Notes: generated by a model not told the origin, from the sequence alone. 64,000 nucleotides of DNA from Roseovarius nubinhibens ISM (GCF_000152625.1 NZ_CH724156.1:318966-382965), one strand, 5' to 3'; shown: positions 9,200 through 20,110, counted from the first letter of the stretch. Made by a program: numbers and translations.

Positions 9200-9655
9200 A
9201 TGGCGAGACTGAAAAACAACACGATGGTCGTGGTCACCGACAGCGAAAAGGCGCTCTTCATCCGCAACCTGACCGATCACGAGAACCCGCATTTCGAAGT
9301 GACCGACGAAGAGCATCAAGAGAACCCGTCGGACATCGAACAATCCGCCAACCGCCCGGGCCGGATGCAGGACACTGGCGTCGGCCAGCGTTCGGCGCTG
9401 GATGACACCGACTGGCACGAGCTGGCCAAGGAACGCTTTGCCAAGGACCTGTCGGATATTCTCTACAAAGAGGCCCATAAAGGCGCGTTCGATCATCTGG
9501 TGATCGCCGCCGCGCCGCAGGTTCTCGGCGTGCTGCGTCAGGAAATGCACCAGGAAGTGCTCAACAAACTGGTCGCCGACATCCCCAAAAACCTGACCAA
9601 CCACCCGATCGAAAAAATCGAAGAGATCATCAAAGCCGAACTCGACGGCGACTGA
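9200..9655 (+). CDS. Host attachment-type protein (AtsA-like family)
   Basis: This 151-residue protein resembles the family annotated as host attachment protein, first named from plant-associated alphaproteobacteria and distantly related to the eRF1/archaeal release-factor fold. It opens with the beta-strand motif MVVVTDSEKALFI, followed by a polar linker, then the helical KERFAKDLSDILYKEAHKGAFD block, the strand LVIAAAPQVLGVLR, and the C-terminal KNLTNHPIEKIEEIIKAEL that is characteristic of the family. There is no signal peptide, so the protein is probably cytoplasmic. The biochemical role is not established. The start at 9200 follows an AGAGGG site; longer in-frame readings overlap the previous gene. 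Confidence 0.85.
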   Translation: MARLKNNTMVVVTDSEKALFIRNLTDHENPHFEVTDEEHQENPSDIEQSANRPGRMQDTGVGQRSALDDTDWHELAKERFAKDLSDILYKEAHKGAFDHLVIAAAPQVLGVLRQEMHQEVLNKLVADIPKNLTNHPIEKIEEIIKAELDGD

Positions 9656-9674
9656 TCCCTGCCCCACAAAACAC

Positions 9675-9706
9675 GAAAAAAGCCGCCGGATCTCCCCGGC
9701 GGCTTT
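9675..9706 (-). terminator. Rho-independent terminator after rplQ
   Basis: A 10-bp stem (9680-9689 aagccgccgg with 9696-9705 ccggcggctt) is followed on the minus strand by TTTTTTCG, a strong terminator 27 bp past the rplQ stop. It can also act weakly on the plus strand, ending the host-attachment transcript. Confidence 0.85.
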
Positions 9707-9732
9707 CCCTGACCTCAAGGAGGTCGAATGTC

Positions 9733-10158
9733 TTAGTCGTCGGCCAGAGCCACGTCTTCGGCGGCAACGCGGGCTTTGTCGCCTGCGCCTTTGGCATCGA
9801 CATCACGCTCGACGAATTCGATGATCGCCATCGGGGCCATATCGCCATAGCGGAAGCCAGCTTTCAGAACGCGCACATAGCCGCCCTGACGCTCTTTGTA
9901 GCGGGGGCCGAGCACGTCGAAAAGCTTCGCGACATACTGGTCTTGCTTGAGCTGAGCGGCGGCCTGACGACGGGCGTGCAGATCGCCACGCTTGCCGAGC
10001 GTGATCAGCTTTTCCACGATGCGGCGCAGTTCTTTGGCCTTGGGCAGCGTGGTCTTGATTTGCTCATGTTCGATGAGCGAGCCTGCCATGTTCGCGAACA
10101 GCGCCTTGCGGTGTTCATGGGTGCGGTTCAGGCGGCGGTAACCTCTTGCGTGACGCAT
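9733..10158 (-). CDS. rplQ: 50S ribosomal protein L17
   Basis: L17 is a large-subunit protein near the exit tunnel. The 141-residue product begins [20 protein letters not shown], the unmistakable family start, and continues with [16 protein letters not shown] sequence ([19 protein letters not shown]). The C-terminal Ala/Asp-rich tail of about 20 residues extends beyond the E. coli length (127). It is the last gene of the rpsM-rpsK-rpoA-rplQ unit and is followed by a strong terminator. The 113-bp gap to rpoA holds a small hairpin at 10246-10263 (ctgcgcc/ggcgcag). Confidence 0.97.
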   Translation of the reverse strand: MRHARGYRRLNRTHEHRKALFANMAGSLIEHEQIKTTLPKAKELRRIVEKLITLGKRGDLHARRQAAAQLKQDQYVAKLFDVLGPRYKERQGGYVRVLKAGFRYGDMAPMAIIEFVERDVDAKGAGDKARVAAEDVALADD

Positions 10159-10271
10159 GGTTTAGTTCCTTCTGTTTTTGCTTTGTCCGGCGGTCTGATG
10201 CGTGTCAGCCGCTCTCCTGGGGGCGGGATTGCCCGGGGTATGCGACTGCGCCCAAAGGCGCAGCCGAATTC

Positions 10272-11288
10272 TTAAAAGGCGTCTTCGAACTTCTTCGCCA
10301 GATCTTCGATATTGTCGGGCGGCCAGTCCTCGACATCCATGCCGAGATGCAGACCCATGCCCGAGAGCACTTCCTTGATCTCGTTGAGCGACTTGCGGCC
10401 AAAGTTCGGCGTGCGCAGCATCTCTGCTTCGGTTTTCTGGATCAGATCCCCGATATAGACGATGTTGTCGTTCTTCAGGCAGTTGGCCGAGCGCACCGAC
10501 AGTTCCAGCTCGTCCACTTTCTTGAGAAGCAGCGGGTTGAACTCGAGACCATCATCCTCGTCCTGACGGCCAGCGGCCTCGGGCTCGTCGAAGTTCACGA
10601 AGATCGACAGCTGATCCTGCAGGATACGCGCAGCAAAGGCCACGGCATCATCCGGCGTGATCGAGCCATCGGTTTCGATCTTCATGGTGAGCTTGTCATA
10701 GTCGAGAACCTGACCTTCACGGGTCGGCTGCACGTCATAGCTGACACGGCGCACGGGGCTGTAGATCGCATCGACCGGGATCATGCCGATCGGCGCGTCC
10801 TCGGGCTTGTTCTTGTCAGCCGCGACATAGCCTTTGCCGGTGTTGACCGTCAGTTCGACATAGAGATCGGCACCCTCGTCGAGGTGGCAGATCACGTGGT
10901 CGCGGTTCAGCACTTCGATGCCAGCGGTTTCCGAGATGTCGGCGGCGGTGACGACGCCCGGCCCTTTGGCCGAGATCGACAGGCGCTTGGGGCCTTCGAC
11001 ATCCATGCGCAGGGCAACGCCCTTGAGGTTCAGCACGATGTCGGTGACGTCTTCGCGGACACCGGCAACGCTGGAAAACTCATGCAGAACATTGTCGATC
11101 TGAACGCTGGTGATGGCGGCACCTTGCAGCGACGACAGGAGAACGCGGCGCAGCGCGTTGCCCAGCGTCAGGCCAAAGCCCCGCTCCAGCGGTTCCGCCA
11201 CAACCGTCGCCTGACGCAGCGGGTCATTGCCCGGCTTGACGTCGAGCTGTGTCGGCTTGATCAGTTCTGCCCAATTCTTATGGATCAT
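10272..11288 (-). CDS. rpoA: RNA polymerase alpha subunit
   Basis: This 338-residue subunit nucleates RNA polymerase assembly and contacts promoters and activators. The start at 11288 ([12 protein letters not shown]) is supported by a GGAGGG site. The N-terminal dimerisation domain contains [19 protein letters not shown], and the C-terminal domain, with its helix-hairpin-helix DNA-binding elements, includes [21 protein letters not shown] and [14 protein letters not shown]. Length and order match alphaproteobacterial RpoA. It lies between rpsK and rplQ in the standard alpha operon order. Confidence 0.98.
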   Translation of the reverse strand: MIHKNWAELIKPTQLDVKPGNDPLRQATVVAEPLERGFGLTLGNALRRVLLSSLQGAAITSVQIDNVLHEFSSVAGVREDVTDIVLNLKGVALRMDVEGPKRLSISAKGPGVVTAADISETAGIEVLNRDHVICHLDEGADLYVELTVNTGKGYVAADKNKPEDAPIGMIPVDAIYSPVRRVSYDVQPTREGQVLDYDKLTMKIETDGSITPDDAVAFAARILQDQLSIFVNFDEPEAAGRQDEDDGLEFNPLLLKKVDELELSVRSANCLKNDNIVYIGDLIQKTEAEMLRTPNFGRKSLNEIKEVLSGMGLHLGMDVEDWPPDNIEDLAKKFEDAF

Positions 11289-11358
11289 GCGTCCCTCCAT
11301 TCCTGTTCCCGGCCCCATGTCCAAAGGCCGGAAACGCCCGAGGTTTCAAAATGACGGA

Positions 11359-11388
11359 CTGGGGCCGTGCGAAAACACGCGGCCCCAG
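11359..11388 (-). terminator. Intercistronic hairpin between rpsK and rpoA
   Basis: A 9-bp stem ctggggccg (11359-11367) with cggccccag (11380-11388) lies just after the rpsK stop and is followed on the minus strand by TCCGTCATTTTG. The weak T-run suggests an attenuator or processing site rather than a full terminator. Confidence 0.4.
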
Positions 11389-11402
11389 CCCAGAATAAAT
11401 AG

Positions 11403-11792
11403 TTAGACCCGGCGGCGCTTCGGCGGGCGGCAGCCATTGTGGGCGATCGGCGTCACGTCACGGATCGACGTGATGTTGAAACCGACAGCGGCCAGGGCGC
11501 GCAGCGCGCTCTCACGGCCCGAACCCGGACCCTGCACTTCGACCTCAAGGGTCTTCATGCCATGTTCCTGTGCCTTCTTGCCCGCGTCTTCTGCGGCCAT
11601 CTGTGCGGCATAGGGGGTCGACTTCCGCGAACCTTTGAAACCCATGGTGCCGGCCGACGACCAAGCGATCGCATTGCCTTGCACGTCCGAGATCAGGATC
11701 TTGGTGTTGTTGAACGAGCTGTTCACATGCGCCACACCAGTGGCGATATTCTTGGAAACCTTGCGCTTCCCGCGACGAGTATCACGTGCCAT
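11403..11792 (-). CDS. rpsK: 30S ribosomal protein S11
   Basis: S11 lies on the platform of the small subunit near the mRNA exit. The 129-residue product has the family core [19 protein letters not shown] and the conserved [13 protein letters not shown], and ends in the hallmark [18 protein letters not shown]. Full length compared with E. coli (129). It sits 15 bp downstream of rpsM and upstream of rpoA. Confidence 0.98.
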   Translation of the reverse strand: MARDTRRGKRKVSKNIATGVAHVNSSFNNTKILISDVQGNAIAWSSAGTMGFKGSRKSTPYAAQMAAEDAGKKAQEHGMKTLEVEVQGPGSGRESALRALAAVGFNITSIRDVTPIAHNGCRPPKRRRV

Positions 11793-11807
11793 TGATCAAG
11801 CCCTCCC

Positions 11808-12176
11808 TTATTTCTTCTTACCGGCAATGGCCTTTGCGGGGCCTTTGCGGGTACGAGCGTTGGTGTGGGTACGCTGACCGCGAACCGGCAGGTTCCGGCG
11901 GTGGCGCAGGCCGCGATAGCAGCCGAGGTCCATCAGGCGCTTGACGTTCATCTGCGTTTCACGGCGCAGGTCGCCTTCCACCATGTAGTTGGCGTCGATA
12001 TGTTCGCGAACGGCCAGAACTTCGGCATCCGAGAGTTCGTTGACGCGACGGGTCAGGTCGATGCCGACCGCTTCGCAGATGGCTTTGGCCGAAGTGTTGC
12101 CAATACCGGTGATATAAGTCAGGGCGATCGGGACCCGTTTATGGGTCGGGATGTTTACGCCGGCGATACGTGCCAC
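11808..12176 (-). CDS. rpsM: 30S ribosomal protein S13
   Basis: S13 is a small-subunit head protein that contacts P-site tRNA and forms an intersubunit bridge. The 122-residue product starts [20 protein letters not shown] and contains [20 protein letters not shown] and the basic tail [16 protein letters not shown]. It is the first gene of the rpsM-rpsK-rpoA-rplQ unit. It is separated from adk by about 830 bp that holds a small secreted-protein gene, a terminator and a promoter. Confidence 0.98.
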   Translation of the reverse strand: MARIAGVNIPTHKRVPIALTYITGIGNTSAKAICEAVGIDLTRRVNELSDAEVLAVREHIDANYMVEGDLRRETQMNVKRLMDLGCYRGLRHRRNLPVRGQRTHTNARTRKGPAKAIAGKKK

Positions 12177-12331
12177 GTGTCACTTTCCTTTTCGTTGCGG
12201 GTCCGTAGTACCAGACCCTTTTTTCACAACACAGGCCCGAAGCAGGACGCATCGGGCCGCAGCTGATCTAAGGTGGTCGATCCGTCTCGGGGGCGACCCG
12301 GTCAGAATCAGCATCTCATGAGAGATAGGGC

Positions 12332-12360
12332 TGGTTAGGGGGATTTGTCAGGGGCGTCAA
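12332..12360 (-). promoter_or_regulatory. Putative promoter of rpsM-rpsK-rpoA-rplQ
   Basis: The minus strand carries -35 TTGACG (12355-12360) and -10 TAACCA (12332-12337) with a 17-bp spacer. The predicted leader before rpsM is about 150 nt. Confidence 0.55.
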
Positions 12361-12429
12361 GAGCTATAGCCGCCCAAGGCCGATCTGCGCGGTCCTCTGC
12401 CCCGCCGGACGATTATGCGACAGCAGCTC

Positions 12430-12849
12430 TTACCGGTCTCTACCAGTGTTTGCCGGCGCATCCCAGCCCTTCCAGCCCCAGCTGTCACAGTCGAAATAAT
12501 ACTCCGGCAGGCCGGTGCTCTCGCGGGACACCACATTGACCCGCGACCGTTCATTCACCGTGAGATTGAACCCGACCCGCCATTGCCGCGCCCCGTCATC
12601 GCACTCGGCCTCGAGATGGCGCACCACCCGCCCCGGCCGATAGCTCTGCGGCGCCCCGACCCAGACACAGCGCAGCGCGTGGCTGAAGATCCCCTCCGGT
12701 TCGAGCGTCACCAGATCCGCCAGCTCCTGCTCGCCATCACTGGCCTCGCAAAAGCCGGGGTTGTCGACCATCATCCCCGCCGCTGTGGGCGAGGCCAGCG
12801 CTACCCCCGTGAACACCAATAACCCCTTGGTCCAATCTCTCAAAGCCAT
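12430..12849 (-). CDS. Small secreted protein of unknown function
   Basis: I do not recognise this 139-residue protein. From the ATG at 12849 it begins with a likely Sec signal peptide (MALRDWTKGLLVFTGVALAS, cleavage near TAAG). The mature part has four cysteines, in FCEAS, RCVWV, ECDDG and DCDSW, an even number suited to two disulfides in the periplasm. It is rich in Trp, Glu and Arg, with a VGFNLTVNERSRVNVVS strand-like stretch. It lies between the adk terminator and the rpsM promoter on the ribosomal-gene strand, as a probable single-gene unit. A longer in-frame reading upstream overlaps the adk terminator and is unlikely. Confidence 0.75.
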   Translation of the reverse strand: MALRDWTKGLLVFTGVALASPTAAGMMVDNPGFCEASDGEQELADLVTLEPEGIFSHALRCVWVGAPQSYRPGRVVRHLEAECDDGARQWRVGFNLTVNERSRVNVVSRESTGLPEYYFDCDSWGWKGWDAPANTGRDR

Positions 12850-12936
12850 CTCTCGCTCCGCATCACTGATCTCGTGACACCATCGAACCACGCCCCTGCC
12901 CCATGGGTCCAGCCCCACCAGAAAATAGCCACCCCC

Positions 12937-12972
12937 CAAAACGCAAAACACCCGAAGCGCGCGCTCCGGGTG
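12937..12972 (-). terminator. Rho-independent terminator after adk
   Basis: A hairpin at 12949-12972 (cacccg...cgggtg with one internal mismatch and an inner gcgc stem) is followed on the minus strand by TTTTGCGTTTTGG, 38 bp beyond the adk stop. Confidence 0.7.
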
Positions 12973-13010
12973 CCTGCCATGTCTCGATCTTTTGGGATCG
13001 CCCGCGCCGG

Positions 13011-13582
13011 TTAGCCCAGCAGCGAGCCGATCGCGCCGCGCACCTCGTCGATGGCGCCCAGACCGTCCACCGATTTGAGCTGCCCCTTGGCATGGTAATA
13101 GCCAATGAGCGGCGCGGTCTTCTTGTAATATTCCATGAGCCGGATGCGTACGCTGTCGGCGTTGTCATCGGCGCGCACCGGCTTGCCGGCGGCGCGGGCC
13201 TCTTCAGCGCGGTTGACGATCCGCTTGACCAGCGTCTCGTCATCCACCTGCATCTCGATCACCGCATCGAGGCTCTCGCCCTTCTCGGCCAGCAGGCCCG
13301 CCAGCGCATCGGCCTGGGCCAGAGTGCGCGGGAACCCGTCGAAGATGAACCCGCCCTTGCGGTCCCCATCGAGCTTTTCGCGGATCAGGCCGATGACGAT
13401 CTCGTCGGTGACGAGCTCGCCCCGCGCCATCACATCGGCGACGATCTTACCCATCTCGGTGCCGCTGTCCTTGGCCTCGCGCAGCATGTCGCCGGTCGAC
13501 AGCTGAATCATGTCGCGCTCTTGCACGAGGAGTTGCGCTTGAGTGCCTTTGCCGGCACCCGGCGGTCCGAGAAGGATAATAT

Positions 13583-13586
<4 letters not shown>
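13011..13586 (-). CDS. adk: Adenylate kinase, short-LID form
   Basis: Adenylate kinase interconverts ATP, AMP and ADP in the cytoplasm. The 191-residue product has the P-loop GPPGAGKGT at residues 7-15, the AMP-binding STGDMLREA segment and the [16 protein letters not shown] motif. The LID region between the NRAEEAR and [12 protein letters not shown] segments is short and has no zinc-binding cysteines, so it is the short form seen in many alphaproteobacteria (E. coli has 214 residues). Its ATG overlaps the secY stop by 4 bp, indicating translational coupling. It closes the rplO-secY-adk unit. Confidence 0.97.
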
Positions 13587-14947
<1,361 letters not shown>

Positions 14948-15059
14948 TCAGGCGTCTCTTTCATATGCAGACGCCGCCAGAGCCGTTTTCCGGCTCAGGC
15001 GGCGTCAGTTGGAAAACTTGAAAAGGTATGTAAGCGCCACGAGCGGCGCCCACAACCTC

Positions 15060-15539
15060 TTATTCGGCCGCCTGCACAGCTGCTGCGGAGACCTTGAGCG
15101 AGCCACCCGCTTTTTCCACCGCGTCCACGGCCGCCTTGGAGGCGCCGGTCACTTCGATGTTGAGCTTGGCAGTCACGTCGCCCTTCGCCAGAACGCGGAT
15201 GCCGTCGAGCTTGCGACGCACGAGGCCGCTCTCGATCAGCGCATCTTCGGTGATGGCTTTTTTCGCGTCGAGTTTCTTGGCATCGACGAATTTCTGGATG
15301 AGACCCAGGTTCACAACGGCAAAGGCCTTGCGGTTCGGCTTGTTAAAGCCGCGCTTCGGCAGACGTTGGTAGAGCGGCATTTGGCCACCCTCGTAACCGG
15401 CAATCGCCACACCCGAACGGGACTTCTGACCTTTGATACCGCGACCGGCGGTTTTACCCATGCCAGAGCCGGGACCACGGCCAACGCGTTTTTTGCGTTT
15501 GGTTGCGCCAGGATTGTCGCGCAGTTCATTGAGTTTCAT
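15060..15539 (-). CDS. rplO: 50S ribosomal protein L15
   Basis: L15 helps late assembly of the large subunit. The true start is the ATG at 15539 ([18 protein letters not shown]); the upstream in-frame stretch overlaps the promoter. The 159-residue product has the Gly-rich, basic N-terminus [17 protein letters not shown] with [20 protein letters not shown] and a globular C-terminal domain ending in an Ala-rich tail. It opens a separate transcription unit, having its own promoter and lying beyond the terminator after rpmD. Confidence 0.97.
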   Translation of the reverse strand: MKLNELRDNPGATKRKKRVGRGPGSGMGKTAGRGIKGQKSRSGVAIAGYEGGQMPLYQRLPKRGFNKPNRKAFAVVNLGLIQKFVDAKKLDAKKAITEDALIESGLVRRKLDGIRVLAKGDVTAKLNIEVTGASKAAVDAVEKAGGSLKVSAAAVQAAE

Positions 15540-15638
15540 ATCGCTTCTCCTTTGCCGGATGTGGCCCCCGAAGCGTGATGGGGCCAACCACGGCGTTTCT
15601 TGGTTTGATCGAGTCGCGGCCCAAAGGCCACCCGCGGG

Positions 15639-15667
15639 CGTATAGACCCAAGGCAGAGCCATTGCAA
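15639..15667 (-). promoter_or_regulatory. Putative promoter of rplO-secY-adk
   Basis: Minus-strand -35 TTGCAA (15662-15667) and -10 TATACG (15639-15644) with a 17-bp spacer, about 100 bp before rplO. It lies downstream of the rpmD terminator, so transcription appears to restart here. Confidence 0.6.
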
Positions 15668-15747
15668 GGGCATCTGAGGCGCCTCACCGCTGGCCCCTGC
15701 CCTGACACCCCGCACGCCCGGCTCGGACGCTCCCACGCCCCGCATAT

Positions 15748-15779
15748 GAAAACACCCCGGCCATTGCGGGCCGGGGTGT
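15748..15779 (-). terminator. Rho-independent terminator after rpmD
   Basis: A perfect 11-bp stem (15752-15762 with 15769-15779, acaccccggcc / ggccggggtgt) with a 6-base loop is followed on the minus strand by TTTTCATATG. It lies 26 bp past the rpmD stop and splits the spc cluster. Confidence 0.75.
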
Positions 15780-15804
15780 CTGACTAATCTGCAAGGCGCA
15801 GAGC

Positions 15805-15993
15805 TTAGCCTTTCTCTTCGACGATCTCGACGAGATGCGGGATCTTCCGGACCATGCCGCGGATCGACGGGGTGTCTTCCAGCTCGCGGGTCTTGTGCAT
15901 CTTGTTGAGGCCCAGGCCGATCAGCGTCTGACGCTGTTTGGCGGGGCGGCGGATCGGGCTGCCGATCTGCTTGACGACGATGGTTTTAGCCAT
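15805..15993 (-). CDS. rpmD: 50S ribosomal protein L30
   Basis: L30 is a small large-subunit protein, here 62 residues. It has the family pattern [20 protein letters not shown] followed by [21 protein letters not shown] and a C-terminal [11 protein letters not shown] strand. It follows rpsE by 3 bp. It closes the rpmC-to-rpmD unit and is followed by a terminator, whereas in the classical spc operon rplO would follow without a break. Confidence 0.97.
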   Translation of the reverse strand: MAKTIVVKQIGSPIRRPAKQRQTLIGLGLNKMHKTRELEDTPSIRGMVRKIPHLVEIVEEKG

Positions 15994-15996
15994 GGT

Positions 15997-16578
15997 TTAG
16001 GCCTCCTCTACCACGGGGGCCTGCTCACCGCTGACCTTGGGGGCATCTTCCTTGCGCAGGATGTCGGCGACTTTCTTGCCACGACGCTGGGCCACCATAC
16101 GGGGGCTCGATTCTTGCGTCAGACCGTTCAGCGTTGCGCGGATCATGTTATAGGGGTTTTGCGACCCGATCGACTTGGCGACCACGTCCTGCACACCCAG
16201 CATCTCGAACACGGCACGCATCGGACCACCGGCGATGATACCGGTACCTTGCGGTGCGGTGCGCATGACCACCTTGCCAGCGCCGTGACGGCCCTTGACA
16301 TCGTGGTGCAGCGTCCGGCCCTCGCGCAGCGGCACGCGGATCATTTGACGCTTGGCTTGCTCGGTGGCTTTGCGGATGGCCTCGGGGACCTCCTTGGCCT
16401 TACCCTTGCCAAAGCCGACGCGGCCTTTTTGATCGCCAACAACGACCAGAGCGGCAAAGCCGAAGCGCTTACCACCTTTAACGGTTTTGCTGACGCGGTT
16501 GATCGCGACCAGGCGATCTGCGAATTCCGGGGTCTCGTCGCGATCGCGGCGGTCCCGACGGTTATCTTCTCTTGCCAT
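15997..16578 (-). CDS. rpsE: 30S ribosomal protein S5
   Basis: S5 helps control decoding accuracy in the small subunit. The start at 16578 ([15 protein letters not shown]) gives 193 residues, longer than E. coli (167) because of charged extensions at both ends. The core [20 protein letters not shown] and the double-stranded-RNA-binding-like region are intact, as are [18 protein letters not shown] and the [19 protein letters not shown] motif. It lies between rplR and rpmD. Confidence 0.97.
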   Translation of the reverse strand: MAREDNRRDRRDRDETPEFADRLVAINRVSKTVKGGKRFGFAALVVVGDQKGRVGFGKGKAKEVPEAIRKATEQAKRQMIRVPLREGRTLHHDVKGRHGAGKVVMRTAPQGTGIIAGGPMRAVFEMLGVQDVVAKSIGSQNPYNMIRATLNGLTQESSPRMVAQRRGKKVADILRKEDAPKVSGEQAPVVEEA

Positions 16579-16693
16579 CTGGCGTCCTTTCCAAGCGGCA
16601 CGGCCAATCGTGCCAATCACTCAATCCAGGTAGGCGGAACACAAGGTCCCTCCTCCGGATCATCGAGGCGGCCCCGAAAGGCCGCCTGCACCT

Positions 16694-17053
16694 TTAGATC
16701 TTCAGACCACCTTCACGCGCAGCGTCGGCCAGAGCCTTCACCTTGCCGTGAAAGAGGAAACCGCCACGGTCGAAATAGGCTTCGACCACACCGGCTTTCT
16801 TCGCGCGCTCGGCAATCGCGGCACCCACCTTGGTGGCGGCCTCGATGTTGTTCTTGCCGACAACGCCCAGATCTTTTTCCATCGACGAGGCCGAAGCCAG
16901 CGTCACGCCGTTCACATCGTCGATCAGCTGCACGCTGATGTTCTTGTTCGAACGGTGCACGCTCAGGCGCGGACGCCCGGCGTTGACCTTGCGAAGTTTG
17001 TTCCGAACGCGCAGGCGGCGTTTCAGAAACAGAGTTCTCTTGCTGTTTGCCAT
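16694..17053 (-). CDS. rplR: 50S ribosomal protein L18
   Basis: L18 binds 5S rRNA with L5 and L25. The 119-residue product has the basic N-terminus [18 protein letters not shown] and the conserved [18 protein letters not shown], and ends with [24 protein letters not shown]. Normal length. It is 14 bp downstream of rplF. Confidence 0.97.
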   Translation of the reverse strand: MANSKRTLFLKRRLRVRNKLRKVNAGRPRLSVHRSNKNISVQLIDDVNGVTLASASSMEKDLGVVGKNNIEAATKVGAAIAERAKKAGVVEAYFDRGGFLFHGKVKALADAAREGGLKI

Positions 17054-17067
17054 CTTTTTCGCGTCCC

Positions 17068-17601
17068 TTACTTCTTCTTGCCTTCCTTCTGGAAGATGTA
17101 CTCGTCTTTGTAGCGAATGCCTTTGCCCTTGTAGGGCTCGGGACGACGCCAGTCGCGGATATTGGCCGCGACCTGACCGACGAGCTGCTTGTCCGTGCCT
17201 TCGACGACCAGTTCGGTCGGCTTGGGCGCGGTAACAGTCACACCTTCCGGAATGGGGAAATCGACATCATGGCTGAGGCCGAGGTTCAGTTTCAGAACAT
17301 TGCCCTGAAGCTGAGCCCGGTAACCCACACCGCGGATTTCCAGCTCTTTCTTGAACGTGTCCTTGGCGCCGAACACGAGGTTCGAAACCACAGTGCGGGT
17401 CATGCCCCACTGCTGACGGGCACGCTTGGACTTGCCGCGCGGGGTCACGGTCACCTGACCATCGGCCACCTCAAGGGTGACATCGTCGGTCGCGGTGAAG
17501 GTCTTGACGCCTTTCGGGCCTTTCACTTCGAGGGTCTGACCCGACACGGTGGCAGTGACGCCATCGGGAAGGGCTACGGGCTGTTTTCCGATACGAGACA
17601 T
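17068..17601 (-). CDS. rplF: 50S ribosomal protein L6
   Basis: L6 lies near the factor-binding site of the large subunit. The 177-residue product starts [19 protein letters not shown] and has the duplicated L6 fold, with [19 protein letters not shown] and the C-terminal signature [19 protein letters not shown]. The tail is lysine-rich. It lies between rpsH and rplR. Confidence 0.98.
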   Translation of the reverse strand: MSRIGKQPVALPDGVTATVSGQTLEVKGPKGVKTFTATDDVTLEVADGQVTVTPRGKSKRARQQWGMTRTVVSNLVFGAKDTFKKELEIRGVGYRAQLQGNVLKLNLGLSHDVDFPIPEGVTVTAPKPTELVVEGTDKQLVGQVAANIRDWRRPEPYKGKGIRYKDEYIFQKEGKKK

Positions 17602-17614
17602 GGTTCAGGCCTCC

Positions 17615-18007
17615 TCAGAATACGGTGCAGAGCACTTCGCCACCGACATTGGCCGCGCGTGCATTTGCATCCGACATCACACCTTTGGGGGTGGAGACAA
17701 TCGACACACCCAGGCCCTGACGGACCGTCGGGATGTCCTTGACGCCCATGTAGACGCGACGACCGGGCTTGGAGACCCGCTTCATTTCGCGAATGGCAGG
17801 GGTGCCTTCGAAGTATTTCAGGCTGATTTCGATCGCCGGGTGGCCATTGGCACCGGTCATCTCTTCATAGCCACGGATGTAGCCTTCGCCTGCCAGCACA
17901 TCGAGAACGCGCACGCGCATTTTCGAGGCCGGGACCATGACGGTGGACTTGCCACGCATACCCGCGTTGCGGATACGGGTGAGCATATCGCCGATAGGAT
18001 CATTCAT
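17615..18007 (-). CDS. rpsH: 30S ribosomal protein S8
   Basis: S8 binds the central domain of 16S rRNA, and in E. coli is the autorepressor of the spc operon. The 130-residue product begins [20 protein letters not shown] and ends with the signature [20 protein letters not shown] followed by VLCTVF. Normal length. It is 12 bp downstream of rpsN. Confidence 0.98.
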   Translation of the reverse strand: MNDPIGDMLTRIRNAGMRGKSTVMVPASKMRVRVLDVLAGEGYIRGYEEMTGANGHPAIEISLKYFEGTPAIREMKRVSKPGRRVYMGVKDIPTVRQGLGVSIVSTPKGVMSDANARAANVGGEVLCTVF

Positions 18008-18019
18008 ATCGTGCCCTCC

Positions 18020-18325
18020 TTACCAGCTCGACTTGACCATGCCGGGCAGCTGACCCGACGAGCCAAGCTCGCGCAGCGCAATCCGGCTGATCTTCAGTTT
18101 GCGATAGTAGGCGTGCGGACGCCCGGTGAGCTGGCAGCGGTTGTGCAGCCGGGTTGCCGAGCTGTTGCGCGGCAGTTTGGCCAGCTTCAGGGAGGCGCGG
18201 AAACGCTCTTCCATCGGCTTGCTCTCGTCGTTGACGATCTCTTTCAACGCGGCGCGCTTGGTGGCGTATTTCTCCACCAGCTTTTGGCGCTTCTTTTCGC
18301 GTTCGATCATTGCTTTTTTAGCCAT
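18020..18325 (-). CDS. rpsN: 30S ribosomal protein S14 (zinc-free form)
   Basis: S14 is a small-subunit head protein. The 101-residue product is the long form without CxxC zinc motifs. It starts [20 protein letters not shown] and carries [20 protein letters not shown], with the C-terminal [19 protein letters not shown] block ([20 protein letters not shown]). It lies between rplE and rpsH, as in the standard order. Confidence 0.98.
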   Translation of the reverse strand: MAKKAMIEREKKRQKLVEKYATKRAALKEIVNDESKPMEERFRASLKLAKLPRNSSATRLHNRCQLTGRPHAYYRKLKISRIALRELGSSGQLPGMVKSSW

Positions 18326-18346
18326 TATTCAAATCCTCCCGCGGCG

Positions 18347-18910
18347 TCAGCTGTTGAAGGGCATGTTGAAGTGCTTCAACAGTGCCTTTGCTTCGGCGTC
18401 GGTCTGAGCCGTGGTTGCGATGACGATGTCCATACCCCAGGATTCATCGATCTTGTCGAAGTTGATCTCGGGGAAGATGATGTGCTCTTTGATGCCCATG
18501 GCATAGTTGCCACGGCCGTCAAAGCTCTTGCCCGATACGCCGCGGAAGTCGCGGATACGGGGCATGGCCACAGTGATCAGACGATCGAGGAAGTCATACA
18601 TGCGGTCGCCACGCAGGGTGACCTTGGCGCCCATCGGCATGCCGTCACGAACACGGAAGCCCGCGATCGAGTTCTTGGCGATGGTCATCACAGCGCGCTG
18701 GCCGGCAATGGTGGTCAGATCTTCGACCGCCGATTTGGCCTTCTTGCTGTCTTTGACCGCTTCGCGGCCACAGCCGATGTTCAGAACGATCTTTTCCAGA
18801 CGCGGGATCTGCATGTCGTTCTTATAGCCGAATTCCTCTTTCAAGGCGGGGCGGATCGCCTCCTTGAACTGGGTCTTCAGACGCGGGGTGTAGGTTGCGG
18901 TATCAAGCAT
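18347..18910 (-). CDS. rplE: 50S ribosomal protein L5
   Basis: L5 binds 5S rRNA and contacts P-site tRNA. The 187-residue product contains [40 protein letters not shown] and the C-terminal [20 protein letters not shown]. The length is slightly above E. coli (179). Its start codon overlaps the rplX stop by 8 bp, so translation is probably coupled. Confidence 0.98.
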   Translation of the reverse strand: MLDTATYTPRLKTQFKEAIRPALKEEFGYKNDMQIPRLEKIVLNIGCGREAVKDSKKAKSAVEDLTTIAGQRAVMTIAKNSIAGFRVRDGMPMGAKVTLRGDRMYDFLDRLITVAMPRIRDFRGVSGKSFDGRGNYAMGIKEHIIFPEINFDKIDESWGMDIVIATTAQTDAEAKALLKHFNMPFNS

Positions 18911-19214
18911 CGATCACGTCCCCCGTGGTCTTGGCAAAGCGCACTTTCTTGTCGCCTTCGGTTTTGAAACCCACGCGGGTCGGTTTGCCGTTGGCGTCGA
19001 GGAACGCGAGGTTGCTCAGATCGATCGGCATCGCCTTGGGCAGACGGCCGCCCTGGCTGGTCTGGCTCTGGCGGGTGTGGCGGATCGCCATGTTCACGCC
19101 TTCGACCACGGCTTTGCCCGACTTGGGGTCAACCGAAGTGATCGTGCCTTCCTTGCCCTTGTCCTTGCCGGACAGGACGACGACCTTGTCGCCTTTTTTC
19201 AGTTTAGCAGCCAT
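18903..19214 (-). CDS. rplX: 50S ribosomal protein L24
   Basis: L24 initiates assembly of the large subunit. The 103-residue product has the KOW motif near the N-terminus ([20 protein letters not shown]) and [20 protein letters not shown] downstream. It lies 1 bp past rplN and overlaps rplE by 8 bp. Confidence 0.98.
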   Translation of the reverse strand: MAAKLKKGDKVVVLSGKDKGKEGTITSVDPKSGKAVVEGVNMAIRHTRQSQTSQGGRLPKAMPIDLSNLAFLDANGKPTRVGFKTEGDKKVRFAKTTGDVIDA

Positions 19215-19215
19215 A

Positions 19216-19584
19216 TCACAGCACCTCCGGGGCGAGCGAGATGATCTTCATGAAGTTCTTCGCGCGAAGCTCACGAACCACCGGGCCAAAGATACGCGTA
19301 CCGACCGGCTCACCTGCGTTGTTCAGGATCACGGCGGCGTTGCGGTCAAAACGGATGGCGGTGCCGTCTTCACGACGAACCTCTTTGGCGGTGCGCACGA
19401 CGACGGCCTTACGGACGTCGCCCTTTTTCACGCGACCGCGCGGGATGGCTTCCTTGACCGAGACGACGATGATGTCGCCAACGGATGCGTATTTACGCTT
19501 GGAACCACCCAGAACCTTGATGCACTGCACCCGGCGAGCGCCGGAGTTGTCAGCGACATCCAGATTGGTCTGCATCTGGATCAT
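19216..19584 (-). CDS. rplN: 50S ribosomal protein L14
   Basis: L14 forms part of an intersubunit bridge. The 122-residue product starts [20 protein letters not shown] and contains the signature [20 protein letters not shown] and [20 protein letters not shown], ending in [11 protein letters not shown]. Exactly the usual family length. A 76-bp gap separates it from rpsQ. Confidence 0.98.
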   Translation of the reverse strand: MIQMQTNLDVADNSGARRVQCIKVLGGSKRKYASVGDIIVVSVKEAIPRGRVKKGDVRKAVVVRTAKEVRREDGTAIRFDRNAAVILNNAGEPVGTRIFGPVVRELRAKNFMKIISLAPEVL

Positions 19585-19660
19585 TTGGTGTCTCCCGACC
19601 TTTGGGACCGCTAAGCGTCATTGGCCCCAGGGTTTCGTTAAGCCGAAAGGCTCCGGGGGC

Positions 19661-19891
19661 TTACGCCTCCAGAACCTCCCAACGTTTCGTTTTCGATTTC
19701 GGCGCGCATTCGATGATGCGGACGGTATCGCCGACTTTGAAAGCGTTGTTTTCATCGTGAGCCCGGTATTTCTTGGACTTACGGATGGTTTTCTGCAGCA
19801 CGGGGTGCTTGAAACGACGTTCGACCGAAACCGTGACGGTTTGGGCGTTTGCATCGCTGGTCACGCGACCTTGAAGGATACGTTTGGGCAT
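19661..19891 (-). CDS. rpsQ: 30S ribosomal protein S17
   Basis: S17 is an early-binding small-subunit protein with an OB fold. The 76-residue product begins [20 protein letters not shown] and has the signature [20 protein letters not shown]. It is 12 bp downstream of rpmC. A longer overlapping reading in another frame is only a shadow. Confidence 0.98.
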   Translation of the reverse strand: MPKRILQGRVTSDANAQTVTVSVERRFKHPVLQKTIRKSKKYRAHDENNAFKVGDTVRIIECAPKSKTKRWEVLEA

Positions 19892-19903
19892 GTCTCTCGC
19901 TCC

Positions 19904-20110
19904 TTACTCGGCGGCCGCTTGGGCTTTTTCGTTCAGAATGGTCTTGACGCGCGCGGCGGCACGACGGGCCTGACGCAGACGGGCCGGGTTCTCCAGCTGA
20001 CCGGTCGCGGCCTGAAAGCGCAGGTTGAATTGCTCTTTCTTGAGGTTGACCAGCTCTTCCTTGAGCTGATCAGGCGTTTTATCACGCAGTTCGGTGGCGT
20101 TCATAGCCAT
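19904..20110 (-). CDS. rpmC: 50S ribosomal protein L29
   Basis: L29 is a two-helix protein at the tunnel exit. The 68-residue product has [20 protein letters not shown] and the signature [14 protein letters not shown] [19 protein letters not shown]. The alternative Met at codon 3 would remove two residues. It is the first gene of its unit and is separated from rplP, its usual upstream partner, by 5.4 kb of unrelated genes. Confidence 0.97.
   Translation of the reverse strand: MAMNATELRDKTPDQLKEELVNLKKEQFNLRFQAATGQLENPARLRQARRAAARVKTILNEKAQAAAE

Noticed and set aside
10246..10263. Hairpin between rpoA and rplQ as a terminator
   Set aside because: A 7-bp stem without T-run inside a coherent operon; more likely incidental or a minor processing site.
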